A stretch of 64,000 bases of DNA from Bugulina stolonifera (GCA_935421135.1 OW285194.1:15895376-15959375), one strand, 5' to 3'; counted from the first letter of the stretch, positions 43,483 to 52,510 are shown. Translations and numbers: made by a program. Notes: a model not told the origin generated them from the sequence alone.

Positions 43483-44484
43483 AGATCAAGTGACAGAACA
43501 GATGGATAATATTCTTCTGGTTGTAACAACACTCTCAAATTTGTAGTTATAAAGTATTAAATTTTCTCTTCAATTGTTCTTGCAGATTATTTGCAGTTTA
43601 GCCCAAAACACTTGATGCCATTTTTAGTGCTTTAAGAATAACAAGTTACTTTTCAATCAAATATGTTTCTCTAATGTTTATAGCCACTATTCTATGCTTA
43701 ATAAATTTGAGAGTTGTAAATTTTACTGCTTGAGTCTTGTTCATTTAGTTTTAACAATGTTACTGTGCAATCATGATGGTGTTCCGTTGATGCTATGATG
43801 AATTCAGGGTGCTTGGTACGAGCCTCATGTTTATAGGTTATTAGTTGCTCGTTTATAGGTGTTAGTTTCAAGTTCATGGGTACATGGCACTAGTTTACAG
43901 GTGCTTGGTGCTAGCCTCAAGTTAACAAGTGCTTGATACCAATGTCAAGTTCATAGTTTATAGGTAAGTAATGCTAGTCTCAAGTATGCACTATGTAGGT
44001 ACCCAATGCAAGCTAATTTTAACATTTATTGCCTTGGGTAGTAAAAAGCTTCTAGGCTAGTTATTTTACACCATGTGATAATTTGCTCTACACTGAGCAG
44101 GTAGACCATAAGCTAAAGATTATAATTAATAGGAAGTTGTCCTCTCTGCCAGGTAAAACCCTGGAGAAGTTTGCAGTCAACAACATTGTTGGTGGTTGAA
44201 GGGTGGAAAACTTTGTAGGCATATTATGTCATTAGCTAACATTGCTACTTGCTGTGAATAATGAAGTGAATGAATGAACACATACCTTAGGTAACCACCT
44301 TCATGCTTCACTCTCCCATTGAGCTTACATGGACCCAAATGGTAAGTCCCCAAACCCAACATCAAACAGCACCTCAGCTATATATGGATGCAACTGTAGG
44401 GTTAAAGATAATTGCTCATTAGAAGGTAATTGTTTAGCATTTATTCTAGTATATATCTACTAGGCTACTGTATCAACACCCAAC
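43483..44484. other. 3' flank of gene G; no further gene recognised
   Basis: Poly(A) signal at 43700; 43845-44000 has loosely repeated GGTGCTTGGTGCTAG-type words. No ORF or element that I can name. Confidence 0.4.
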
Positions 44485-44800
44485 GCCAACATAGCAGACC
44501 AAACATGTTATATAGGTTTAACAGAAAACACCTTCAAAAAGCACCTATATAGCCACAAATCCTCATTCAATAATGAAAACAAAAAGACAAGCAATGAACT
44601 CAGTAAATATACCTGGGAACTAAAAGAACAAGTGGAAACTACTAGCACATGCTCAGGCCTACAACAGCTCCTCTAAACTTTGTCATCTGCATGTACATGT
44701 ATGTATGGCTGAGAAGTATTATATTTTACTCAAACCATACATGGCCACATTAAACACACAAAATGAACTTATGTCTACATGTAGATATTAACTATAAACT
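44485..44800 (+). pseudogene. relic of a GIY-YIG endonuclease-type retroelement ORF
   Basis: The frame from 44485 to the TAA at 44674-44676 reads CYIGLTENTFKKHLYSHKSS, then NELSKYTWELKEQ, the GIY-YIG core I associate with Penelope-like and related invertebrate retroelements. Further on, EKYYILLKPYMATLNTQNEL and STCR (about 44710-44795) match the C-terminal block also seen at 33212-33388. Interrupted by stops and a TACATG insertion, so dead. Confidence 0.6.
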
Positions 44801-44950
44801 ACAGAATTATTTGATACATCCCAAGATTAGTCTAAATCTCTTTAGCTATCTATGTACATGTAGCATTCAGCCAACCAAATAATAGCTGTGCCCTTTGCCC
44901 ATTGGTAGTATGTGTTTATATCTGATGAATGTTATATTTTATAATCCAGT

Positions 44951-45672
44951 AGTAGTATAGTCAGTGCACTTCTAGACAGACACGCACTCATTGACCCCTG
45001 TTTTCAACCAATCACAAGCCGGTATTTCCGATTTCAACCAATCACAGAAGAGCACAAAAATTTTGCACACGACCTTGCCAAGGTCACCCCAAAATCCCCC
45101 CTTCTGATTGGTCGAAAAAACATTTGCACACTTGACCCCGAACCCGGCCACGACCCCTTCCCTTCCTCCTTCCCACCCTCCTCCCCTCCCCCTCCCCACC
45201 TCCCACTCCTCCCTCCTCCCCGCCACCGCCCTCGTCCCGTCCGCGCCACCGCCGTCGCCGCCGCCGCCACCGCCGCCCTCACCACCGCCGCCGCCGCCGC
45301 CACCACCACCGCCCTCACCACCGTCGCCGCCACCGCCGCCGCCGCCACCACCGCCACCACCACCACCGCCGCCACCACCACCACCGCCACCGCCGCCGCC
45401 GCCGCCACCACCACCACCACCGCCGCCGCCGCCGCCGCCGCCATCACCGTCATCACCGCCACCCCTCCTCCGCCGCCGCCCACCCTCCCCACCCCGCAAC
45501 CCCCACTCACCCGAACGACCAATCGTTTGAGGCGGTCAAGCCGCGTCCGCCCACGTTGCGTGCGGCGCCGACCGTACACGTGGAGGCGACGCCGGTGCCC
45601 CGTATCCACCGGGCCAAGCGACTAGGCAGCGGCCCGCCGCCCATTCCGAGTTCCACTGGGGTGGGACTATAA
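44951..45672 (+). repeat. left terminal inverted repeat of the Polinton
   Basis: Pairs with 54905-55628. The outer 190 bp contain several CCAAT boxes (AACCAATCACAAG, AACCAATCACAGAAG and an ATTGGTCGAAAA); the middle (about 45236-45475) is a CCG/CCA triplet array; the inner end is GGTGGGACTATAA. Confidence 0.95.
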
Positions 45673-45968
45673 TGTAATATATTAAATTGTTTAGCCTCCC
45701 TATAAAAATATATAGTAGTAGGGTGTGAGTTATTTTTTAGCTTGATAGCATTTTATACAATAAACACTTCACAATTGCTGCCAATTACTCCATTTAACAC
45801 TAACCTTATGTTCTACTTGTTGACATCTCTGATCAGGCACTGACTAGTAGGTAGCTGTCTCTGTTTACTCTCACTCTGTTGACTAGAGGCTGATTGTTCA
45901 TACTGCTAGAGTGAGAAACTTATACCTTAAATAGTAGTATTCAGTGGGCGGAGTCTAACCATTTCCCC
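45673..45968. other. Polinton, AT-rich spacer
   Basis: Between the left TIR and the inverted array; no ORF or promoter that I can support. Confidence 0.4.
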
Positions 45969-45969
45969 A

Positions 45970-46675
45970 CCCCGATGTGAATCCGAAGCCTCCCGATGTG
46001 AATCCGAAGCCTCCCGATGCACCCCGATGTGAATCCGAAGCCTCCCGATGCACCCCGATGTGAATCCGAAGCCTCCCGATGCACCCCGATGTGAATCCGA
46101 AGCCTCCCGATGCACCCCGATGTGAATCCGAAGCCTCCCGATGCATCCCGATGTGATTCCGAAGCTTCCCGATGCATCCCGATGTGATTCCGAAGCTTCC
46201 CGATGCATCCCGATGTGAATCCGAAGCTTCCCGATGCATCCCGATGTGATTCCGAAGCTTCCCGATGCATCCCGAAGCTTCCCGATGCATCCCGATGTGT
46301 CAATTCACATCGGGATGCATCGGGATGCATCGGGAAGCTTCGGAATCACATCGGGATGCATCGGGAAGCTTCGGAATCACATCGGGATGCATCGGGAAGC
46401 TTCGGAATCACATCGGGATGCATCGGGAAGCTTCGGAATCACATCGGGATGCATCGGGAAGCTTCGGATTCACATCGGGATGCATCGGGAAGCTTCGGAA
46501 TCACATCGGGATGCATCGGGATGCATCGGGAAGCTTCGGATTCACATCGGGATGCATCGGGAAGCTTCGGATTCACATCGGGATGCATCGGGAAGCTTCG
46601 GAATCACATCGGGATGCATCGGAAGGCTTCGGATTCACATCGGGATGCATCGGGAGGCTTCGGATTCACATCGGG
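45970..46675. repeat. large inverted array of 31-bp repeats in the Polinton
   Basis: A 31-bp unit made of CCGAAGCTT, CCCGATGCAT and CCCGATGTGATT is repeated about ten times up to 46300, then in reverse complement about eleven times from 46305. The centre is GATGTGTCAATTCACATC. Each unit itself contains AAGCTT and ATGCAT palindromes. The two arms could pair over some 330 nt as a cruciform or hairpin RNA. Six false ORFs of HREASESHRDASGSFG type run over it. Confidence 0.95.
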
Positions 46676-46725
46676 TCACATTGGGATTGGATAAAAAAAG
46701 GGAGGAGTCAAGAAATGAGCAGTTG

Positions 46726-46733
46726 TATAAAGG
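46726..46733 (+). promoter_or_regulatory. TATA box for the 86-codon Polinton gene
   Basis: TATAAAGG lies 89 nt upstream of the ATG at 46815, with an initiator-like CTCAGCATTC near 46753 and an ATTGGGATTGG (inverted CCAAT) near 46680. Confidence 0.5.
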
Positions 46734-46814
46734 GAGAGTGGGATCACAGTCTCAGCATTCAAAGTTCACCACATCACTACTGTACAGCTACACTACTACA
46801 ATAGTACATTATCA

Positions 46815-47075
46815 ATGGATACTGACAACATAGTACAAAACCAAGAAGAGTTATTTGCGGGCTTAACGGACTCACAAATGGATGGAATTATTGAGGAAGA
46901 AGAGTGCAGTCAGAAGAGGAAAGAAGAGGTGGATGCGTTAAAAGAGGCACGGAAGAAGGGGAAAATAATAGGAGTGGGGAGTCCTGCCCGAAAGGATCTT
47001 TCTAACATGGTGGACTCTCCGCCCTCCCCGGAGCGGGCCTCGGATAGGGGCGAGACCACAACAACCCATGGATGA
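46815..47075 (+). CDS. Polinton plus-strand protein, 86 codons, unknown
   Basis: The only clear plus-strand gene of the element. Start chosen at CAATGG, in good Kozak context and downstream of a TATA box. Residues 8-32 are acidic (GLTDSQMDGIIEEEE), followed by a Lys/Arg-rich stretch (KRKEEVDALKEARKKGK), then a Ser/Pro-rich end. It has no cysteine pair or known domain except a single C. A regulator or early protein is possible, from its isolated position and own promoter, but that is inference. AATAAA at 47149-47154 and, on the other strand, at 47123-47128 show overlapping convergent 3' ends with the minus-strand block. Confidence 0.55.
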   Translation: MDTDNIVQNQEELFAGLTDSQMDGIIEEEECSQKRKEEVDALKEARKKGKIIGVGSPARKDLSNMVDSPPSPERASDRGETTTTHG

Positions 47076-47251
47076 GTATTATTCCAAGATAGAAAAGATG
47101 CAGCTTTCTTCAGTAGTATTGTTTTATTACGAAGATAAATAGAGAAAAAATAAAAGAATCAAGAATCAAGCAGAAATCTAAAAAGCAAAGAAAAAAAAAA
47201 AGAATGCAGGTAAGATAAAAACGAATTATAAGTAAGGTGAAGTATTTCTCT

Positions 47252-47779
47252 CTAGTCAAAGTGAAAAGGTGAAAAAAGCATAATATTGTTTACATGCGTT
47301 GTGAGTGGGAAAGTATTATTTCTTTTATTATAGTATAAACGTTGTAATAGAGCTCTTATAGAATGATCTCGAACTCTTCCTTCTACTCTGCTTAGCCGTG
47401 TAATTATTCCCTCCATACTCCACCCTCGAGCTCGAAGGAGACAGAACAAGATGCAGTAGTCTCCACACACGTTAGTACTCTCTTCTTGTAGACACTCTCC
47501 ATTCCATACTATTGGTATTCCCCATTGTTGTAACATCTTACCCACATCAGGATAAATAGAAGGGGGGAGACCATAGGAGTCGAAATACTCTATTTCTTTT
47601 CCATTCGAAAAAACAGAGATCCAATGCTCGCCACTTTTCTCACTTGTTTGAGTGTTGAAAACAAAAGATCCAGATGGGGAGAAGGAGTCTAAGAAGTGAT
47701 CCCTTGGCATAACCCCTCTAAAGGAGGTTGATGAGAGTTTATCATCAGATAGAATATTCGAGATTGAGAATGTATCCAT
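47252..47779 (-). CDS. PRO: Polinton maturation protease (adenovirus-like cysteine protease)
   Basis: 175 codons. The adenain-type triad is visible: His52 in GEHWISV, Asp67 in YFDSYG, Cys105 in VCGDYC, plus the oxyanion Gln98 in CLQEEST. Length and motif order fit the Polinton/adintovirus PRO family, which cleaves capsid-associated precursors during virion maturation. It starts six nt after the stop of the major capsid gene, so the two may share a transcript. Last gene of the minus-strand block; a poly(A) signal follows at 47128-47123. Confidence 0.9.
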   Translation of the reverse strand: MDTFSISNILSDDKLSSTSFRGVMPRDHFLDSFSPSGSFVFNTQTSEKSGEHWISVFSNGKEIEYFDSYGLPPSIYPDVGKMLQQWGIPIVWNGECLQEESTNVCGDYCILFCLLRARGWSMEGIITRLSRVEGRVRDHSIRALLQRLYYNKRNNTFPLTTHVNNIMLFSPFHFD

Positions 47780-47785
47780 TTTTTT

Positions 47786-49132
47786 TTACATCATCCCGGC
47801 TACCATAGATACTTCGTGATTTGCATTCAAGTAGATAATGTCATCTTTTTCTTCGTATACAAACAGTCCAAGTGTATTTTGAGTTTGATTAGCAAATGCT
47901 AGATTAATAGATAGACTCCCATTTGATAACAAGTGAAAGTTGTCATCACACAAATCTCCTGAAATGTCAAAGGCGTAGAGAGCAGCGCAGGACTTGTATT
48001 TGCTAGGGGAGATCTCATTCCCTGTGTCAGCATCGGATGTATTTGTGACAGTGAACAAATTCATGAATTCACGAGCAAACTTTCCACTTGCAAAATTTGG
48101 TTCATATCTTCGGGTCACCGGTGTTCCATCAATTAGTAATTCTAATGAACTTAGATTGTTATGTCCAAATTTGAAGGGATTTTGCTTATACGTTCCACTC
48201 TTTGCAGTATGGTTGACTAGTCCGACAAAGACTCTGTTTGGCTTCTGTCCCGCTTGATCAAAGTTTACTCTCACTGACTGGTGTCCAGCAGGGATGACAT
48301 GGAAATGAGTTTTTATTCGGTCAATTGGTAGTTTTATAGACTCTTGTTGCACAACCCAAACATCCATTTGTGCTTTTTGTAAGGCCGGATTGGCTTGTAC
48401 ACGTCGAATCCACAATTCTGTCTTAGTTATAGAAATCTTCGCCCCTCCTGCAGGGTTGTCTGTTTCTGCTAAGAGGGCCATTTGTGGAATAGCACGTTGT
48501 AGAGTAAGGCGAGAGCGAACTCCTGGTGGAATAAGTCTTCCTTGAGAAAACATACTCAACCTAGGTCTCCCATAGAAGCTCATCTCTTTACTTGTGGCTA
48601 TAAGTTTCTTTCTTTTTTCAACCACTTCGGGAGGTATACCATCATAGTCTTCTCCAGTTCCTTCATCCTCCATCCACCCACTCCCAACTTTCATATATGT
48701 GCTCTTAGCATCTTTACCATAGTTTAGGAGATTCTCGACATAAGCTCTATGTCCATAGTTTGGTTCATACTCAACATCTTGCCCGGCCAGTTGAACAGTA
48801 GCAGAAGAAAAGAGACTGTGCATAAAATTGTCCCCTGGAACAACCTTTAGTTGTTCTTCCGCAGGTAGTACGCTTCCATCAGCCTTGCTCACCTTTACTG
48901 TGGTGTGTAAGTAAGACCTTGATAGATCTGTGTAGAGTTCGTCTGCGGGCGGGATGTTAAATTCAATAGTGCCATCAGGGGAGTCCGTAACAGGAGCCAA
49001 AGGTACCCACTCACCTCTGAGCACGCTAGTATGAGTTGGCGGAGTGGCAAATAAGTCAAAACTGGAGTCAACCGTGTCTGGAGAGTCTTCAGAAACCTTG
49101 GAGAGAGAGATGGCTCGATGTGTGACGGACAT
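47786..49132 (-). CDS. Polinton major capsid protein (double jelly-roll)
   Basis: 448 codons. The C-terminal part has the pattern I know from Polinton PY/hexon-like capsid proteins: ELLIDGTPVTRRYEPNF, YAFDISGDLCDDNF, NGSLSINLAFANQTQNTLGL, then a terminal strand ending DDIIYLNANHEVSM. The N-terminal part has FNIPPADELYTDLSRSYLHT and DNFMHSLFSSATVQLAG. In this family the protein forms the trimeric shell of an icosahedral virion. It is on the short side for the family but shows no break. The intergenic stretch upstream contains AAATATATAATCC (minus strand, about 49214-49226), a likely TATA box for a late transcript. Confidence 0.85.
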   Translation of the reverse strand: MSVTHRAISLSKVSEDSPDTVDSSFDLFATPPTHTSVLRGEWVPLAPVTDSPDGTIEFNIPPADELYTDLSRSYLHTTVKVSKADGSVLPAEEQLKVVPGDNFMHSLFSSATVQLAGQDVEYEPNYGHRAYVENLLNYGKDAKSTYMKVGSGWMEDEGTGEDYDGIPPEVVEKRKKLIATSKEMSFYGRPRLSMFSQGRLIPPGVRSRLTLQRAIPQMALLAETDNPAGGAKISITKTELWIRRVQANPALQKAQMDVWVVQQESIKLPIDRIKTHFHVIPAGHQSVRVNFDQAGQKPNRVFVGLVNHTAKSGTYKQNPFKFGHNNLSSLELLIDGTPVTRRYEPNFASGKFAREFMNLFTVTNTSDADTGNEISPSKYKSCAALYAFDISGDLCDDNFHLLSNGSLSINLAFANQTQNTLGLFVYEEKDDIIYLNANHEVSMVAGMM

Positions 49133-49237
49133 GTTCGATAGTGTGAGAGTTGTTCCATCTAGTACTTGCTCCTACAGTCGCTTGTCTAAGAGTGGGGAGT
49201 GGTGAGTCTAGGTGTGGATTATATATTTATCTTTCAT

Positions 49238-49648
49238 TTAGTCAAAAACTGTTTTTCTTCCTTTACGCTTTTTCTTTGTAGACTTTTGACTAACTCGTGC
49301 ACGTTTGGCGGGTGGTTCACGTAATTCATCTTCTACATCACCTAGAAGATCCCCACCAGCTTCACGAAAACGTTTTGCTGCAGAGGATTTGAAGTTCTCT
49401 CCCTTGATTACATCTCCCAGAACCGAAGCTCCAGTAGTCAATAGCTTTTTCCCAATAGTTTTGGCACCATTCTTTAGCATGGGAAGGACCCCTCGGGCCA
49501 GTCCAGAAAAGAGTGAGCCGATCCCATTACCCGTCATAATAGGTTTTCCCCTGTACACACTCATTCCCTCTCCCACCTGGTTTGCATAATAGTCTTCATA
49601 CATCTCACCTGACTCATCAGGAAAATATGGAACTATGCGAGGGGCCAT
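49238..49648 (-). CDS. Polinton pX/pVI-like core or membrane-active protein
   Basis: 136 codons from the ATG at 49648; an upstream in-frame GTG (49663) is not a likely start. The ATG lies one base after the stop of the minor capsid gene (TAACATG), suggesting termination-reinitiation. Middle section: GIGSLFSGLARGVLPMLKNG, then AKTIGKKLLTTGASVLGDV, an amphipathic Gly/Ala-rich stretch typical of the small adenovirus pX/pVI-like proteins of Polintons and adintoviruses. The C-terminus is strongly basic (KRARVSQKSTKKKRKGRK), fitting DNA binding. Expected inside the virion and probably a protease substrate; the cleavage site is not certain. Confidence 0.75.
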   Translation of the reverse strand: MAPRIVPYFPDESGEMYEDYYANQVGEGMSVYRGKPIMTGNGIGSLFSGLARGVLPMLKNGAKTIGKKLLTTGASVLGDVIKGENFKSSAAKRFREAGGDLLGDVEDELREPPAKRARVSQKSTKKKRKGRKTVFD

Positions 49649-49649
49649 G

Positions 49650-50396
49650 TTATTTCTCTCCACGCGGTCTGAAACGAACCGTCAGCACAACCTTTCCACT
49701 GCGAAATGAGACCCTTTCTCCATCATCACGTCTTATATCTACCTCGATGAGGTCTGTGCTTGTATTAGACACTGGAGAGTATTGAACATTCGAAAACTCA
49801 AAGAAAACGGTGCTATTTCTTTCACTCTCTGTTATAGGAACTGTGCGAAGTAGGGGGACTAGACTATCTCCAACATGTCTTGGTGAGACTACGGAGGAGT
49901 AGACATAGAGGGATGTGAAACCAGCATTGATGTCTGGAGGGTTTTGACTCCTGTTGATTTCCGCAGCATATTCTACATCAGGTTCGAATCCCAACACCCA
50001 CGCAACATCACGTGACATCATGACAGAGTGTTCCTGTTCTCTCAACATGAGGAAGGTTTCATTCCGTAGACTATCATAGTAAAAGCTCACTACTTTTTCT
50101 AAGTCGTAGTTTATTAGTATTCTATTGATCTCACTCAAAAGTTCACCCATGGAAGCATACCTTCCACTCCTGATTTCACATTTTCGTTTGACTCCATCTT
50201 TTGTATTCGTAACCACTACATAGCCATCTTCCACATTTCTCCAGGATGCAGGGTACTGAATGTCAAGTAACCCAACCTCCCACTGTGATGAGTGAAGCTT
50301 CAATGTCTTGGCTAGCTTCGTAATGAAGTGAGCATTGGTGTTTGTGTCACTCCCACCGATGCGTACATTTGAGGTAAGTGTGACATTGAAGGCCAT
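49650..50396 (-). CDS. PX: Polinton minor capsid protein (penton, single jelly-roll, PX)
   Basis: 248 codons. Start: FNVTLTSNVRIGG; then WEVGLLDIQYPASWRNVEDG; later SLYVYSSVVSPRHVGDSLVP, LLRTVPI and a C-terminal FRSGKVVLTVRFRPR, the set of motifs of Polinton PX proteins. In the family it occupies the five-fold vertices. TATAAAT on the minus strand (50432-50438) is about 36 nt upstream of the ATG, so it probably heads its own transcript, with the pX-like gene downstream. Confidence 0.85.
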   Translation of the reverse strand: MAFNVTLTSNVRIGGSDTNTNAHFITKLAKTLKLHSSQWEVGLLDIQYPASWRNVEDGYVVVTNTKDGVKRKCEIRSGRYASMGELLSEINRILINYDLEKVVSFYYDSLRNETFLMLREQEHSVMMSRDVAWVLGFEPDVEYAAEINRSQNPPDINAGFTSLYVYSSVVSPRHVGDSLVPLLRTVPITESERNSTVFFEFSNVQYSPVSNTSTDLIEVDIRRDDGERVSFRSGKVVLTVRFRPRGEK

Positions 50397-50431
50397 CTTT
50401 GAGAGTGAGCAAAACTGAACTTACATATCGA

Positions 50432-50438
50432 ATTTATA
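50432..50438 (-). promoter_or_regulatory. TATA box for minor capsid gene
   Basis: Minus strand GTATAAATTCG, about 36 nt upstream of the ATG at 50396, in the short gap between the integrase and penton genes. Confidence 0.5.
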
Positions 50439-50450
50439 CTACCTTTGGTC

Positions 50451-51521
50451 TTACACAAACTGACTAGAATCTATCCAACTATTAAATGAAGAGGGATAAC
50501 CACTCCATTTCACGAAACTCTCTTCTTTTCCTCTCCTTCTCCGTTTACGTATGACTTTCTCAACTCTAAAGATTTCAGGTAGGTTAACATGTTGCAATTC
50601 TTGTGCATAGAATGTTCCATCTACTCCTTCTTTGTTTAGGTCTTCCAGTGTATAGACAGGAGGTGAGGTATGTGCCTTGACTGCTTTTATGGTGAATATC
50701 TCGGTTGACCAGTTTGGTGTGAACCCTCGCTCAAAGCTACTACGAGCCATCGAAATCCGAACATGATCACCTGGTGAGTATTTTACTCTTGTTTTCTTTA
50801 ACCATCGTTTAGGTGAGAACTCATTTAACCGAACCCAAACCTCTTCTTGATTATCGTAATCAACCTCAATAGGTTTCATTCCAATTGACCTATTAAAACT
50901 GTTGTTATATCCTTGGACTAGGTCTTCTACATCTTCTAAGTAGCGTCCATCCCCTCTATAAGTGAGTAGACGATGAATTTTCCCTCTCAATGTTCTATTA
51001 AAGCGTTCAACAAGAGCAGCCTTGATGATCTCATTCTCAGAGGTGAAATGGCTAACTCCATACTTCTTTAGCACTTCACTCACCCTTCTGTTTAGGAACT
51101 CCTTACCTTTATCAGTTTGTATTTGTCTAAAGCTTTCATTTTCGAATAGAGAGATGAGTGCATTGGACACTTCCAGACCAGACTTGGAATGAAGAGGAAA
51201 GACCCATGCTTTCCGTGAGAAGGCATCTATGCAGGTGAGCAAAAATGTTACTCCATCATTTGAGTCCTTGTGCGCACGCACATCCACGAGATCTGCCTGG
51301 AGTTGTTCACCAATCCCACTCACAAACGTTTTTCTCCTTGTAAACTTCATTCTAATCGGGCGATGAAGAGTGTATGCGTCTTGACTTCTCAACCACTTCT
51401 CAACATCATTCTCATTAATACCAGGAGGAGAAGCTAAAACTAACTTTCTCTTTCCTCCAAAAGATGGTGGTTGAGGAGGGGAGAAGTAAATATCACGTAG
51501 ACCTTCATCTATATCATCCAT
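50451..51521 (-). CDS. INT: Polinton retroviral-type integrase with chromodomain
   Basis: 356 codons. Catalytic residues: Asp77 in LQADLVDV, Asp137 in QTDKGKEF and Glu172 in VERFNRTL, a D,D(34)E core. No HHCC zinc domain is visible at the N-terminus. After the core comes an SH3-like segment (YSPGDHVRIS), and the last 43 residues form a chromodomain (RVEKVIRKRRRRGKEESFVK, WSGYPSSFNSW). The protein inserts the element DNA with a 6-bp stagger; the chromodomain may guide it to chromatin. The ATG overlaps the end of the upstream coiled-coil gene by 13 nt. A spacing of 34 instead of the usual 35 is the only oddity. Confidence 0.92.
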   Translation of the reverse strand: MDDIDEGLRDIYFSPPQPPSFGGKRKLVLASPPGINENDVEKWLRSQDAYTLHRPIRMKFTRRKTFVSGIGEQLQADLVDVRAHKDSNDGVTFLLTCIDAFSRKAWVFPLHSKSGLEVSNALISLFENESFRQIQTDKGKEFLNRRVSEVLKKYGVSHFTSENEIIKAALVERFNRTLRGKIHRLLTYRGDGRYLEDVEDLVQGYNNSFNRSIGMKPIEVDYDNQEEVWVRLNEFSPKRWLKKTRVKYSPGDHVRISMARSSFERGFTPNWSTEIFTIKAVKAHTSPPVYTLEDLNKEGVDGTFYAQELQHVNLPEIFRVEKVIRKRRRRGKEESFVKWSGYPSSFNSWIDSSQFV

Positions 51522-52078
51522 CTTTCTGTTTTACTATTGCTTGCAAGAGGGGTTTTAGGAAGCTTTCGCCTAGACCTAGTTTTGATAGGACTTCTATTTT
51601 CACCCTTCCCACTCCAACGTGCGCCAGCTTCTGACCTCTCTGGTTTTGTTTCTCTCCTATATGGGTGTGGTAGTGGTGACCTTGAGCCACTTCGCCTCTT
51701 TTCATCATCTCTTTTTTTCTCTCGCCCTCGCTCTTGTGCTTCTTCTTCTCTTTGTCTCCATGTATGCATTTCATTAAACCTAGTGTTAATTCCCTCTAAT
51801 GTATTATACAACTCCTGCTGCGGATGGCGTGATCTCTCCAACTCTTTTAGGAACTTATTCATTTTATGAGCATGTTGCTCTAGCTGAGAGTAGATGTCTG
51901 TATCAGAGTTTTTGAGGTTAGATATTACATCTTTTCTGCTTTTTTCTGCCAGGAGTAGATCCCCATTTGTAGAGAGTGAGGGTAGATGCTCTCCTTCTTT
52001 TTTGTTGTTTCTACTATTCATTGATTCATATGTATGTTTATCCATAAGAAGATACTTTTTAGAAAACTTGAGACTCAT
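51509..52078 (-). CDS. Polinton coiled-coil protein, unknown
   Basis: 189 codons from the ATG at 52078; an upstream GTG at 52093 was rejected. The ATG directly follows the stop of the preceding gene (TGAAATG). Residues about 45-110 look like a coiled coil (SQLEQHAHKMNKFLKELERS, NTRFNEMHTWRQREEEAQER); the C-terminal half is very basic with RS and KR pairs (KKRDDEKRRSGSRSP). No named family recognised; similar coiled-coil accessory genes are common in Polintons. Its position between the small hydrophobic gene and integrase suggests a structural or DNA-binding role, by context only. Confidence 0.6.
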   Translation of the reverse strand: MSLKFSKKYLLMDKHTYESMNSRNNKKEGEHLPSLSTNGDLLLAEKSRKDVISNLKNSDTDIYSQLEQHAHKMNKFLKELERSRHPQQELYNTLEGINTRFNEMHTWRQREEEAQERGREKKRDDEKRRSGSRSPLPHPYRRETKPERSEAGARWSGKGENRSPIKTRSRRKLPKTPLASNSKTERWMI

Positions 52079-52079
52079 T

Positions 52080-52445
52080 TCACCTTCGTCCACCGCCTAA
52101 TCCACCAAGCACACCTCCGAGTAAACTTGCCAATGGCTTCAAAAGAAGACCTAAAAATCCGCCACGTTGTAGGATTAACTTTTTCTGCCTCACACTAGTA
52201 CGAGAGTTGGTGAGATCCTCAATGGCCCTTCTATGTCGACGTAGAGAGTTCAACTGAGCGGTAGTTAGATGAACATTACCTAATAATACATTTCTAGCAC
52301 ACTCAACAAGAGCGAGTATAAGGTCTTTGTTAGCCTCAGCAATGGTTGAATCTCTGATGGTTGCAGATGCTTTCGTCAGTGCATATATACTCAAGGCATT
52401 CCTCCTCAACCTTGGAGAATACTCGGGTGAATTAATGTATCTCAT
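52080..52445 (-). CDS. Polinton small basic protein with hydrophobic Gly-rich tail
   Basis: 121 codons from the ATG at 52445; the longer open frame begins at a TTG and is not supported. Middle: ALVECARNVLLGNVHLTTAQ, LNSLRRHRRAIEDL; end: LQRGGFLGLLLKPLASLLGG, then GVLGGLGGGRR. I recall this layout (C..NVL.GN..L...Q...LR.., then QKGGF and a hydrophobic Gly-rich end) as a recurrent small protein of Polintons and related adomavirus/adintovirus elements; its function is not known to me. The tail could insert into membrane or pack on the capsid. Confidence 0.6.
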   Translation of the reverse strand: MRYINSPEYSPRLRRNALSIYALTKASATIRDSTIAEANKDLILALVECARNVLLGNVHLTTAQLNSLRRHRRAIEDLTNSRTSVRQKKLILQRGGFLGLLLKPLASLLGGVLGGLGGGRR

Positions 52446-52510
52446 GCTTGATGATGGATGCGCTCTCTTCGAGTCCAAGACAGTTTATGGAGAGAGTAGA
52501 GATGTGAATG

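Noticed and set aside
45034..45609. Long Gly-, Ala-, Pro- or His-rich ORFs in both Polinton TIRs
   Set aside because: Products of the CCG/CCA triplet array; the same DNA is open in several frames and on both strands.
45927..46833. ORFs of HREASESHRDASGSFG type over the inverted array
   Set aside because: The 31-bp repeat lacks stop codons in all frames; six overlapping ORFs cannot all be genes and no start or domain supports one.
49649..49663. Start of the pX-like gene at 49663
   Set aside because: That codon is GTG inside the minor capsid gene; the ATG at 49648 directly after its stop is a better start. The same reasoning applies to 52093 and 52478.
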